Part shown: in pieces, positions 35,926-43,327 of the stretch
Layout: every line of letters starts with the position of its first letter
Position numbering within the stretch: position 1 is the first letter of the stretch
Assembly (NCBI RefSeq): GCF_045223415.1
Contig: NZ_JBEQZJ010000001.1
Location: forward strand, 1-64,000
DNA: 64,000 bases
Source: Hoskinsella mucinilytica
Lineage (GTDB): Bacteria > Bacillota_I > Bacilli_A > Erysipelotrichales > Erysipelotrichaceae
Reading direction: 5' to 3'
The notes under the pieces: generated by a model
What the model was told of the DNA's origin: nothing
Databases searched by the model: none
Seen by the model: only the letters and a program-made list of their open reading frames with translations
Position numbers and translations under genes: made by a program

Positions 35926-36684
35926 ATGACGTTATTAAAAATTGAACATATACAGAAATATTATGGTCATCATGGAAATGTAACCAAGGCATTAGATGAT
36001 ATCAGTTTTGAAATGGAAGAAGGGGAATTTTGCGCAGTAATGGGAGCAAGTGGAAGTGGAAAGACTACATTGTTGAATGTCATCAGCACCATTGATACGT
36101 TAAGTGCCGGCGATATCCAGATACAAGGAGAAAGTATTTGTCGGAAAAGAGAAGATGATTTAGCTGAATTTCGTAAAAAAAGATTGGGTTTCGTGTTTCA
36201 AGATTTTAATCTATTAAATACATTGACCTTAGAGGAAAATATAGCGTTACCTTTGACCTTATTGAAAGAACAAGATATCATGGAAAAGGTACAAAAGATG
36301 GCAGATTCTCTAGGTATTCAAGCGATATTGCATAAATTTCCTTATGAAGTAAGTGGCGGACAAAGACAACGAGCGGCAATCGCAAGAGCCTTGATCCACC
36401 ATCCCTCTTTGATTTTGGCAGATGAACCTACAGGGGCTTTGGATTCTCATGCATCGTGGCAATTCATGGAACAATTATGTAAGATAAATGACACCCAAAA
36501 TGCCAGTATCCTTATGGTGACTCATGACGCCTTTAGTGCATCTTATGCAAAACGTATCCTCTTTCTAAAGGATGGGAAAATTTTCAATGAAATCTATCGA
36601 GGACAATTAGAAAGAGCAGCCTTTTATCAAAAAATATTAGATGTTATGACCTTATTGGGCGGTGATGTACATGCGATTCGATAA
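35926..36684 (+). CDS. bceA: BceA-like ABC transporter ATP-binding protein
   Basis: 252 residues. Walker A 'GASGSGKTT', Q-loop 'FQDFNLL', signature 'VSGGQRQRAAIARAL', Walker B 'LILADEPTGALD' and H-loop 'MVTHD' are all intact, typical of the MacB/Bce ATPase class. It powers target protection or removal of cell-wall-active peptides with the permease encoded next. GGAGG precedes the start; it lies downstream of the cognate two-component system. Confidence 0.93.
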   Translation: MTLLKIEHIQKYYGHHGNVTKALDDISFEMEEGEFCAVMGASGSGKTTLLNVISTIDTLSAGDIQIQGESICRKREDDLAEFRKKRLGFVFQDFNLLNTLTLEENIALPLTLLKEQDIMEKVQKMADSLGIQAILHKFPYEVSGGQRQRAAIARALIHHPSLILADEPTGALDSHASWQFMEQLCKINDTQNASILMVTHDAFSASYAKRILFLKDGKIFNEIYRGQLERAAFYQKILDVMTLLGGDVHAIR

Positions 36685-36709
36685 TACATGTCAAAAGAGG
36701 TGTACGATC

Positions 36710-38635
36710 ATGATTTATAGTAAACTGACCATACGCAATTTAAAACGAAGCATACGAGAATATTTGATATTCATGATGACAGTTACCATCACTATGATGT
36801 TGATGTATGCGTTCAATAGTTTGATCTTTCATGATGAGGTACAGACTTTGATGCGTAATATGGATGGCATTTTAACAGCCTTTGTTTCCGTGAGTGTTCT
36901 ATTGGTATTTGTTATTGCATGGCTGATAAGTTATGTATCTGACTTTATCATCAAAAGCAGAAGTAAAGAATTCGGTTTGTATTTGTTATCGGGAATGAAA
37001 AGAAGCACTATATCCAGAATGTTTGTTTTGGAGATGTTTCTAATGGGACTTGTGGCATTATTCGCAGGATGCATTCTAGGCGTATTCTTTTCTGAAATAC
37101 TAAGAGCAATGATTGTTTCTATCTTTGATGTAGCCTATACATTTCACCTTTCCTTTTCATTTAAAACATTAGGACTGACCTTTCTTTATTTTATGATGAT
37201 GTGGATCGTGACATTATTTCGAGAAAGAAGAAAAATAATGAAAGTCACCATTCATGAACTATTGTATCAAGAAGAAAAAAACGAGCCTTCTTTATCTCGA
37301 ACATGGCTTTCAAAAATTGCCATTCCTTTCACGATCATCTTATTTGTGAGTGGGATACTTTTAACGAAAAAAGCCATGCAAGTTATGTTTATAGAATCAA
37401 ATGATCAAGCATTGCTGTTAGGAATCATCTTATTGATTCTAAGTATTTACTCCTGTTATTACGGTTTTTCTGCCTTACTTGATCAGGTGGTTTTTTCTCA
37501 AAAGAAATTGAAATTTACTAAATTCGTCTTGATTATCTATGGACATATTAGAGGAAGAATTCAAAAGAATCGTATGGTACTTGCGACTTTGTCATTATTG
37601 ATGATCTGTACGCTCCTATCAAGTAGCTTTGCGATAAAATTTTATGATGAAACCATGTATCAAATCGATGTGGGTGCACCTTATGACATTCAAGCTCTTA
37701 AGGATAAACCTCTTGATTTAGATGCGATGCACACATATTATAAGGATAAAGGCTATCAAGTAAACGAACATGTCTATTGTTTTTATGATTCAAGTGACCT
37801 TCAATATGATTTCAAGGATACCATAAATAAGCAGAAAGATTTATACATTTCTTATATGAAAGCAAGCGATTATCAAGCATTATTAGAATTAAAAGGTTAT
37901 GAATATCGACCTATTCAAGAAGGGGAATATGCTATTTTATGTGATAAAATTGAAAAAGAAAAGCTAGATAATGGTCGTGTCATATTCGAATTGAAAAAAC
38001 AGGATACATTATTAAAATATAGCTATTCAGATCAAAAGAATCTTTGGAATATTAACAATGACTATATCGTGGTATTACCTGATCAATACCTGGAAAAAGC
38101 AAATTCGATAGGATATAGTTATGTAGCGAAAACGAATAAAAAAACCAAGATAGAAATGCAAGATGAGTTATATGCATTGTTATCTGATTATGATAGTATA
38201 TTAAGTTTGCATGTAAAAGCTGATTATATACAACTATCCTTATTAAGCACTGTGACCTTTACCTTTGCTTTGTTTTATATGGCTTTCGTTTTTATTTGTA
38301 TCAGTGCCACCATTGTCGCAACACAGCAGGTGATGGATGCCTCTAAACAAAAATATGAGTACCAATTACTGCATAAACTTGGAATGAGCAAAAAAGAAAT
38401 TTATCAACATGTAAGAAAACAAATCGCACTTTACTTCTTTTTACCGATGCTGTTACCGATCATATATATCATACCACTCCTTCCGATCATGGATTTACTA
38501 TTTCAAGAATTATCAGGATCAAGCAATATTTATTTCGCCTGTTTCGTTTCCTATATTCTCTATATGATCATATATTTTTGTTACTATCTGTTAGCCTATA
38601 TCGGTTGTAAAAGAAATCTAGAGATGGAAGGATAA
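36710..38635 (+). CDS. bceB: BceB-like ABC transporter permease (FtsX family)
   Basis: 641 residues from ATG 36710 (AAGAGGTGT upstream); an earlier ATG at 36662 would overlap the ATPase gene. Ten transmembrane helices in the 4+4+2-type Bce pattern: 'KSRSKEFGLYLLSGMKRSTISRM', read in parts, is the FtsX cytosolic coupling region after helix 2. A large extracellular domain of about 210 residues (about 310-520) precedes the last helices and would bind the peptide. It completes the BceRS-BceAB module. Confidence 0.9.
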   Translation: MIYSKLTIRNLKRSIREYLIFMMTVTITMMLMYAFNSLIFHDEVQTLMRNMDGILTAFVSVSVLLVFVIAWLISYVSDFIIKSRSKEFGLYLLSGMKRSTISRMFVLEMFLMGLVALFAGCILGVFFSEILRAMIVSIFDVAYTFHLSFSFKTLGLTFLYFMMMWIVTLFRERRKIMKVTIHELLYQEEKNEPSLSRTWLSKIAIPFTIILFVSGILLTKKAMQVMFIESNDQALLLGIILLILSIYSCYYGFSALLDQVVFSQKKLKFTKFVLIIYGHIRGRIQKNRMVLATLSLLMICTLLSSSFAIKFYDETMYQIDVGAPYDIQALKDKPLDLDAMHTYYKDKGYQVNEHVYCFYDSSDLQYDFKDTINKQKDLYISYMKASDYQALLELKGYEYRPIQEGEYAILCDKIEKEKLDNGRVIFELKKQDTLLKYSYSDQKNLWNINNDYIVVLPDQYLEKANSIGYSYVAKTNKKTKIEMQDELYALLSDYDSILSLHVKADYIQLSLLSTVTFTFALFYMAFVFICISATIVATQQVMDASKQKYEYQLLHKLGMSKKEIYQHVRKQIALYFFLPMLLPIIYIIPLLPIMDLLFQELSGSSNIYFACFVSYILYMIIYFCYYLLAYIGCKRNLEMEG

Positions 38636-38697
38636 CATGGTTTACTTTTTCCATAATTCTGTTATACTGTATGATAATGTAAGATGGAGGTATGATT

Positions 38698-39339
38698 ATG
38701 TTTCAAGATCTATTTTCAAATCTGATTTATATATTACCCGCAGTTATTATTGCGTTATCCTTTCATGAATTTGCCCATAGTTTTGTAGCTTATAAGCTAG
38801 GAGATGTATCACAGAAGGAAAGTGGAAGACTATCGCTAAATCCTTTGAATCATCTAGATCCGATCGGAACCCTTTCCTTAATTATTTGTGGATTTGGATG
38901 GGCCAAGCCAGTACAAATCAATCCTTATTTCTTTAAGGATAGAAAAAGTGGTATGATTCAGTCCGCAATGGCCGGACCTTTGGCAAATTTAATCGTCGGA
39001 TTTATTTTCATGTTATTGATGGGGCTGACCTTAAAAACAGGAATGGCCTTTTCTAATCAAATAGGTAATTATTTGTATTTGTTATGTTACTATACTGCTG
39101 TTATGAATGTCGGATTAGCTGTTTTCAATCTGATTCCTTTGCCACCATTAGATGGTTCTAAGATTTTAATGGGGATATTAGATGAAGATACCTATTTCAA
39201 GATCATGCAATATGAACAATATATTTCCATTGTACTGATTATTTTATTGATCGCAGGTGTTTTAAATGGTCCTTTAGGATATGCAAGAGGTGCTATTTTA
39301 GACTTCTATTCTACCATTGTTTCTCATATTTTGTTTTAA
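38698..39339 (+). CDS. Site-2 protease family (M50) membrane metalloprotease
   Basis: 213 residues from ATG 38698, because TGGAGG lies seven bases before it and too close to ATG 38692. 'LSFHEFAHSFVAYKLGD' has the HExxH zinc motif in the first helix, and 'NLIPLPPLDGSKIL' the third ligand region. 'AGPLANLIVG' lies between them. Five to six membrane helices. It resembles YwhC/Rip-like short M50 proteases without a PDZ domain, which cut substrates in the membrane; its substrate is unknown. Single gene, terminator follows. Confidence 0.9.
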   Translation: MFQDLFSNLIYILPAVIIALSFHEFAHSFVAYKLGDVSQKESGRLSLNPLNHLDPIGTLSLIICGFGWAKPVQINPYFFKDRKSGMIQSAMAGPLANLIVGFIFMLLMGLTLKTGMAFSNQIGNYLYLLCYYTAVMNVGLAVFNLIPLPPLDGSKILMGILDEDTYFKIMQYEQYISIVLIILLIAGVLNGPLGYARGAILDFYSTIVSHILF

Positions 39340-39342
39340 TGG

Positions 39343-39372
39343 ATCAGCAATCTTAGGGTTGCTGATTTTTTT
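39343..39372 (+). terminator. Terminator after the M50 protease gene
   Basis: ATCAGCAA pairs with TTGCTGAT, eight-base loop, then seven T. Confidence 0.88.
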
Positions 39373-39380
39373 GATATAGA

Positions 39381-39417
39381 AAAAGAAAACCAATCAAATT
39401 TATGTTGGTTTTCTTTT
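39381..39417. terminator. Terminator serving glmS (works in both directions)
   Basis: A perfect 13-base stem (AAAAGAAAACCAA / TTGGTTTTCTTTT) with an 11-base loop. On the minus strand it ends in a T-rich arm 90 bases after the glmS stop. Confidence 0.75.
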
Positions 39418-39505
39418 GTTTGCTGAAATTCAGCTATATATTTAACTGTAAAATGCCAAAGTGTGTGTAATATTAGGAAGTAGGACACTTTACAGGTAAA
39501 TAACT

Positions 39506-41320
39506 TTACTCTACCGTTACAGATTTAGCTAGATTACGAGGTTGATCTATTTCACAACCACGTAACTTGGCAATTTCATAAGCAAGGAGCTGTAAAGGAA
39601 TTACGGTAAGGATTCCTTGAATCAGTTTGTTTGTTTTAGGTACTTGAATGATTTCATCATAATCATGATGAGATACCTGTATGTTATCACCAACCAATAA
39701 TAAAATATAGGCTCCACGTGCTTTCACTTCTTTGATATTACTCATGGTTTTCTCATATAAATCTTCATCTGTTGCCAAAGCGATGACCGGTGTACCTTTT
39801 TCAATCAAGGAAATGGTACCATGTTTTAATTCGCCGGCTGCATAGGCTTCACTATGAAGATACGAAATTTCTTTGAGCTTTAGACTACCTTCCATAGAAA
39901 GGGAGTAATCTAATCCACGCCCGATAAAGAAAACATCATGATGGTCATAAATCTTCTCAGCAAAATGACGATAATCCATATCGATCATCTTCCTCATTAA
40001 ATCATATAACTCATGTAATTCTTTGGTAATCTGATTTGCTTCTTCTTCATCTATTTTTCCATGAACATAAGCAAGATAGCAGGCAATCAAAGATAATATT
40101 GCAACTTGTGTACAATACGCTTTCGTTGTCGCAACACAAATTTCAGGTCCGGCTTTTGTATAAATAACGTGGTCTGCATCTCTTGCAATCGTAGAACCTA
40201 TTACATTGACAATGGCAAGTGTCGTAATATGATGTGCTTTTGCCAATTGTAAAGCGGCAATCGTATCAGCGGTTTCTCCAGATTGAGAAATCACGATGAC
40301 CAAAGTTGAATCAGTGTAAATAGGATCACCATAACGATACTCACTTGCACATACACAATCCACTGGAATTCTTGCCTTACTTTCAATCAATGATTTTGCA
40401 ATCATTCCAGCATACATTGCACTACCGCAAGCAACGATATGAATATGATCAAAACGTTTAAGATTCGGCATTGTATTCAATAAGTCCTTGATACTAACTT
40501 GTAATAAAGAATCGATCGTTCTTTGCACTACATCAGGCTCTTCATGAATTTCTTTGAGCATGAAATGATCATAACCACCTTTTTGAATTAGTTGCACATC
40601 CATTTCACTTATCAGTGCATCACGATGAAGTATCGTGCCATCTAATTCACAAATACGAATGTCATCTTTTGTTAAAATAGCAATCTCTTCATGTTGTAAA
40701 ATAAGATATTGATTGGTATAAGCGATAAATGCTGAAATATCACTTGCTAAGAAATTCTGATGTTCCCCAATACCCAGAACAAGGGGAGAATGCTTTCTCA
40801 TAGCATAGATGGTATCTAGATCGTCATGAAATAAGATTGCAAAGGCAAAACTTCCTTTAAAATGATGATAAGCTTTTGCTAATGCTTTTATCTTATCTTT
40901 TTCCAAGTAATAGCAATAGTCAATATAGGCAGCGGCAATTTCACTGTCTGTTTGGGTTTGAAAGGAATATCCTGCATTTTCAAGTTCTTCCTTTAATTGG
41001 TGATAATTTTCAATGATGCCGTTATGAACCAAAGTAATTGAACCACTTTGATGAGGATGACTATTAAGTTCACTTGGTTCTCCATGAGTTGCCCATCTGG
41101 TATGTGCAATTCCTATACATCCTTGTTCGATAGCAAGCTTTTTCAATTTATCTTCTAAAAAACTAACTTTACCTTTTGCTTTCACAATTTTAATTTGTTG
41201 ATCGAAAGCGAGTGCTAAACCGGCAGAATCATAGCCACGATATTCTAGAGCATGTAGACCTGCGATTAAAACACTATTTGAGATCCTTTTTGATCCCACA
41301 TAGCCAATTATTCCACACAT
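39506..41320 (-). CDS. glmS: Glutamine-fructose-6-phosphate aminotransferase
   Basis: 604 residues, full length. Makes glucosamine 6-phosphate from fructose 6-phosphate and glutamine, the first step toward UDP-GlcNAc for cell wall and amino-sugar polymers. Cys2 is the glutaminase nucleophile ('MCGIIGYVG'); 'ALEYRGYDSAGLA' and 'HTRWATHG' complete that domain. Two SIS domains follow, with 'VACGSAMYAGMIAKSL' and 'SQSGETADTIAAL', and the conserved C-terminus ends 'QPRNLAKSVTVE'. A glmS ribozyme lies in its leader, so glucosamine 6-phosphate represses it by mRNA cleavage. GGAGG precedes the start. UDP-GlcNAc made here would also feed Pel-type polymer synthesis. Confidence 0.98.
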   Translation of the reverse strand: MCGIIGYVGSKRISNSVLIAGLHALEYRGYDSAGLALAFDQQIKIVKAKGKVSFLEDKLKKLAIEQGCIGIAHTRWATHGEPSELNSHPHQSGSITLVHNGIIENYHQLKEELENAGYSFQTQTDSEIAAAYIDYCYYLEKDKIKALAKAYHHFKGSFAFAILFHDDLDTIYAMRKHSPLVLGIGEHQNFLASDISAFIAYTNQYLILQHEEIAILTKDDIRICELDGTILHRDALISEMDVQLIQKGGYDHFMLKEIHEEPDVVQRTIDSLLQVSIKDLLNTMPNLKRFDHIHIVACGSAMYAGMIAKSLIESKARIPVDCVCASEYRYGDPIYTDSTLVIVISQSGETADTIAALQLAKAHHITTLAIVNVIGSTIARDADHVIYTKAGPEICVATTKAYCTQVAILSLIACYLAYVHGKIDEEEANQITKELHELYDLMRKMIDMDYRHFAEKIYDHHDVFFIGRGLDYSLSMEGSLKLKEISYLHSEAYAAGELKHGTISLIEKGTPVIALATDEDLYEKTMSNIKEVKARGAYILLLVGDNIQVSHHDYDEIIQVPKTNKLIQGILTVIPLQLLAYEIAKLRGCEIDQPRNLAKSVTVE

Positions 41321-41349
41321 ATTTTATGTTCCTCCATGATAAAAAAGTG

Positions 41350-41480
41350 TGTGTTGAGAATAGTTTTTGTAGCGTATGATTTTGCTTTTGTCTATTCTCT
41401 TTCGATCCACATAACCGTAGCAGTACCCGCCGAATATTTCGATAACTGCTATCCTCGTCAACCCGTAGGTCCAGGCGCTC
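41350..41480 (-). promoter_or_regulatory. glmS ribozyme (glucosamine-6-phosphate riboswitch)
   Basis: On the minus strand the leader contains GAGCGCCTGG, then 'GTTGACGAGG', 'GTTATCG' and 'ATTCGGCGGG', in the order and spacing of the glmS ribozyme core. A distal stem GAGAATAG/CTATTCTC follows (41356-41363 with its partner near 41393-41400). Cleavage is expected between A at 41479 and G at 41478. It lies 30 bases before the glmS start codon. Metabolite binding triggers self-cleavage and decay of the message. Confidence 0.93.
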
Positions 41481-41526
41481 ATTACTATTACCCACGATCC
41501 TCCTTGGTAAAATAATAACTGTTAAC

Positions 41527-41554
41527 AGTATACTATAATTTTTTGGGAATGCAA
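41527..41554 (-). promoter_or_regulatory. Predicted glmS promoter
   Basis: On the minus strand TTGCAT (41549-41554) and TATACT (41527-41532) are 16 bases apart, giving a leader of about 40 bases before the ribozyme cleavage site. Confidence 0.55.
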
Positions 41555-41721
41555 CACCTAGGTTTGAAAGGTTTGATAGATACAGATAAATAAAATAACT
41601 TGTAATTATTGTATGATAATGTCAAATATCGCTTTATTTAAAGGATATGAAAAATAAATGTGAAGAAAGATTTTTCTGAAAATAAAAAACATAAAAAAAT
41701 GAAAAAAATTTAAGTAAACGC

Positions 41722-41750
41722 TTGCAATAAAAAAAGAGATGGTCTATAAT
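41722..41750 (+). promoter_or_regulatory. Sigma-A promoter of the c-di-GMP riboswitch operon
   Basis: TTGCAA at 41722-41727 and a perfect TATAAT at 41745-41750, spacer 17, with transcription expected from about 41757. A catabolite-response-like sequence (AGTAAACGCTTGCA, 41713-41726, 12 of 14 matches to the cre consensus by eye) overlaps the -35. Confidence 0.75.
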
Positions 41751-41778
41751 TGGTATAGACCAAGTGGTATATACCACT
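41749..41778 (+). promoter_or_regulatory. Two adjacent GntR/HutC-type (NagR/DasR-like) operator palindromes
   Basis: TTGGTATAGACCAA (41750-41763, one mismatch from symmetry) directly abuts the -10, and AGTGGTATATACCACT (41763-41778, perfect 16-base palindrome) follows it. Both resemble the dre element TGGTNTAGACCA bound by amino-sugar-responsive GntR regulators. Location at and just after the start point suits repression. The second palindrome could also fold as a hairpin in the RNA. No such regulator gene is in the window. Confidence 0.55.
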
Positions 41779-41787
41779 ATGGTAGGA

Positions 41788-41866
41788 AGAAAGGCAAAGC
41801 CAGAGTGATCTGGTGACGCAAAGCTATAGGGTCTATTTCAGAAAATACGACAGCCAGTTGCCGAAG
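41788..41866 (+). promoter_or_regulatory. Cyclic di-GMP-I (GEMM) riboswitch
   Basis: The RNA has the GEMM-I core: GGCAAAGCC, a short hairpin CCAGAGTGATCTGG, GACGCAAAGC, an AGGGTCT segment and the closing GACAGCCAGTTGCCGAAG, whose TTGCC pairs back with GGCAA (41793-41797 with 41858-41862). The GACGCAAAGC block is nearly invariant in the class. It starts about 30 bases after the predicted transcription start. No terminator follows, and a strong ribosome-binding site comes 18 bases later, so control may act on translation. Confidence 0.92.
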
Positions 41867-41898
41867 AATAAAGCATGTTCAATGGAGGAGAGAGAAGC

Positions 41899-42066
41899 AT
41901 GATTAAAACTTTATTTTTAGGTGCTATGGCACTATCAAAGGGAAAAGCTATGAATTGCATAATGGCTATATGCAACTCTATCAAAGTAGTAGAGACAGAT
42001 ATTTTGGCTAAATGGACGTCTTTGTTTACGAGATCCCTAGGTAATGAAATTCCAGCAATGATTTAA
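41899..42066 (+). CDS. Possible 55-residue protein directly under the c-di-GMP riboswitch
   Basis: ATG 41899 is preceded by GGAGGAG (41884-41890) at good spacing, 33 bases after the riboswitch. The 55 residues start 'MIKTLFLGAMALSKGK', hold two Cys in the middle (CIMAIC) and have no clear signal peptide, transmembrane helix or known motif. The position makes it the immediate target of the riboswitch if it is translated. Against this, the stretch also contains several RNA inverted repeats, so it could be part of a structured leader. Not recognised as a known family. Confidence 0.4.
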   Translation: MIKTLFLGAMALSKGKAMNCIMAICNSIKVVETDILAKWTSLFTRSLGNEIPAMI

Positions 42067-42337
42067 TATTTACTATCGGCTAGGGTAGTGAATGATTTGC
42101 TGAGGATGGAGCTGTTGAGTTTTCGAAAACTATGGTAATTTAAGGTTTGTCATATGCTATATGACAGGAAAGTATTAGGAAACATAGACAGTCTAAAATC
42201 CCACGGAAGTTAAGCTATAAAGTGTGTAGGGAAAGGCTGTTTTTTCCTGTTGGTGGCATAGGTCTACGCTTAGATATCTTCTAAGTGTCAAAAGAAACGA
42301 TCAAATCCATCTATATGAAAAAGAACGGGTGTGGCTT
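42067..42337 (+). other. Untranslated, structured leader between the riboswitch region and the pseudo-ABC gene
   Basis: No credible gene fills these 271 bases. Several inverted repeats are seen: a possible pseudoknot (CCCTAG 42035-42040 with CTAGGG 42080-42085, CAGCAA 42053-42058 with TTGCTG 42097-42102), AGTTTTCGAAAACT (42118-42131), GTCATAT/ATATGAC (from 42149), and ACGCTTAGA/TCTAAGTGT (from about 42266). No T-rich terminator was found, so transcription should continue into the next gene. The class of RNA, if any, is not recognised. Confidence 0.4.
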
Positions 42338-43327
42338 ATGGAAGAACATAAGAAAAAACAAAGTGTTTTAATGGAGCATGTCGCTAGTATGGAATTTTAC
42401 CAAAAAGGCGATGAGCAACCAATCCAGGTTTTCCAAGACCTTAATTTTGAGGCTATGGAAGGTGAAGTCTGGGCTATTATCGGTAATCGAGCATTTGAAG
42501 TTCGTTTATTGCTTGAAATTATCGCAAATGCCAGACCATATAAAGATGGTAGATGCGTTTTGAATGAGACAGGGATGATGCGCAAAAAACGGTTGATTTT
42601 GCCACATGTCTACTATATCGGTAGTACCAACATGATGTTTCAAAACATGACTGTTTTGGAGTATCTCCTATTCATAACAGCAAAGGAGCCAGGTAGTGCG
42701 GATGAAAGGAAGCAACGCATTACCAAAGATTTGCAGGATATGAATTTGATAGATTTATCGTCAAGAGAGATTGCTACATTATCACCATCTGAGAAAAGCG
42801 TAGTAGAATTAGTTGCAGGCTATTATACGGAAAGCAAATTGATCATTTGGAATCTTGCTAGACTATATTATGATGAGAAATGTATTTTAGCGATACAAAT
42901 GATTTGTCAGGAGTTGCAAATGCAAAAACGTACACTTATCTTTTCATCTTTTGATTATCGGATGGTTGAAGCATGTGCAACTCATATTGCACCTCTTTAT
43001 GATGGTAGATTCTTATGTAATTTAAAAGTGGATGAATTTATTTCGACTTGGGATCATCTGAGCGCTGTCATTAAGGATGAAAGGGCAAAAGAGATGGAAA
43101 CTTATTTGATGGAAGTTTGTCCACAGTATGAGTATCGAAGGGAAGGAAATACATTAGAGATCTGGGATCGTAATCACAATTTCGCTGCCTATGATCTGAT
43201 TTGTGCAACTTTAGGAAAGCACTATTATTATCCTAAATTTGTAGAACAGCATCCATATTGTGTAGAAAATGCGTGGAAGGAAATAAGATATCAGCATGAG
43301 CAAAGTCGAAAAGAAAACCAATCATAG
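42338..43327 (+). CDS. ABC-ATPase homologue with all catalytic motifs lost
   Basis: 329 residues from ATG 42338 (GGGTG six bases upstream; GTG 42329 possible). The fold of an ABC nucleotide-binding domain is clear: 'VFQDLNFEAMEGEVWAIIG' leads to the P-loop position, followed by the 'QNMTVLEYLLF' region and a 'TLSPSEKS' signature position. However, the P-loop reads GNRAFEVRLL (49-58) instead of GxxGxGKST, the signature is LSPSEKS, and Walker B is LIIWNLA (168-174), with Asp, Glu and Pro all replaced. A C-terminal extension of about 90 residues is unassigned. It overlaps the following membrane gene by 32 bases. It likely acts as a non-hydrolysing regulatory or docking subunit; nucleotide binding is doubtful. 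Confidence 0.8.
   Translation: MEEHKKKQSVLMEHVASMEFYQKGDEQPIQVFQDLNFEAMEGEVWAIIGNRAFEVRLLLEIIANARPYKDGRCVLNETGMMRKKRLILPHVYYIGSTNMMFQNMTVLEYLLFITAKEPGSADERKQRITKDLQDMNLIDLSSREIATLSPSEKSVVELVAGYYTESKLIIWNLARLYYDEKCILAIQMICQELQMQKRTLIFSSFDYRMVEACATHIAPLYDGRFLCNLKVDEFISTWDHLSAVIKDERAKEMETYLMEVCPQYEYRREGNTLEIWDRNHNFAAYDLICATLGKHYYYPKFVEQHPYCVENAWKEIRYQHEQSRKENQS

Noticed and set aside
41274..41495. Minus-strand frame of 73 codons extending across the glmS leader
   Set aside because: It overlaps the glmS ribozyme core, has no homologous features, and its end overlaps the glmS N-terminus in another frame.
41788..42337. Group I intron linked to the c-di-GMP aptamer
   Set aside because: I looked for the conserved P7/P3 core sequences and a terminal G splice site and could not find a convincing set; reported only as a structured leader.
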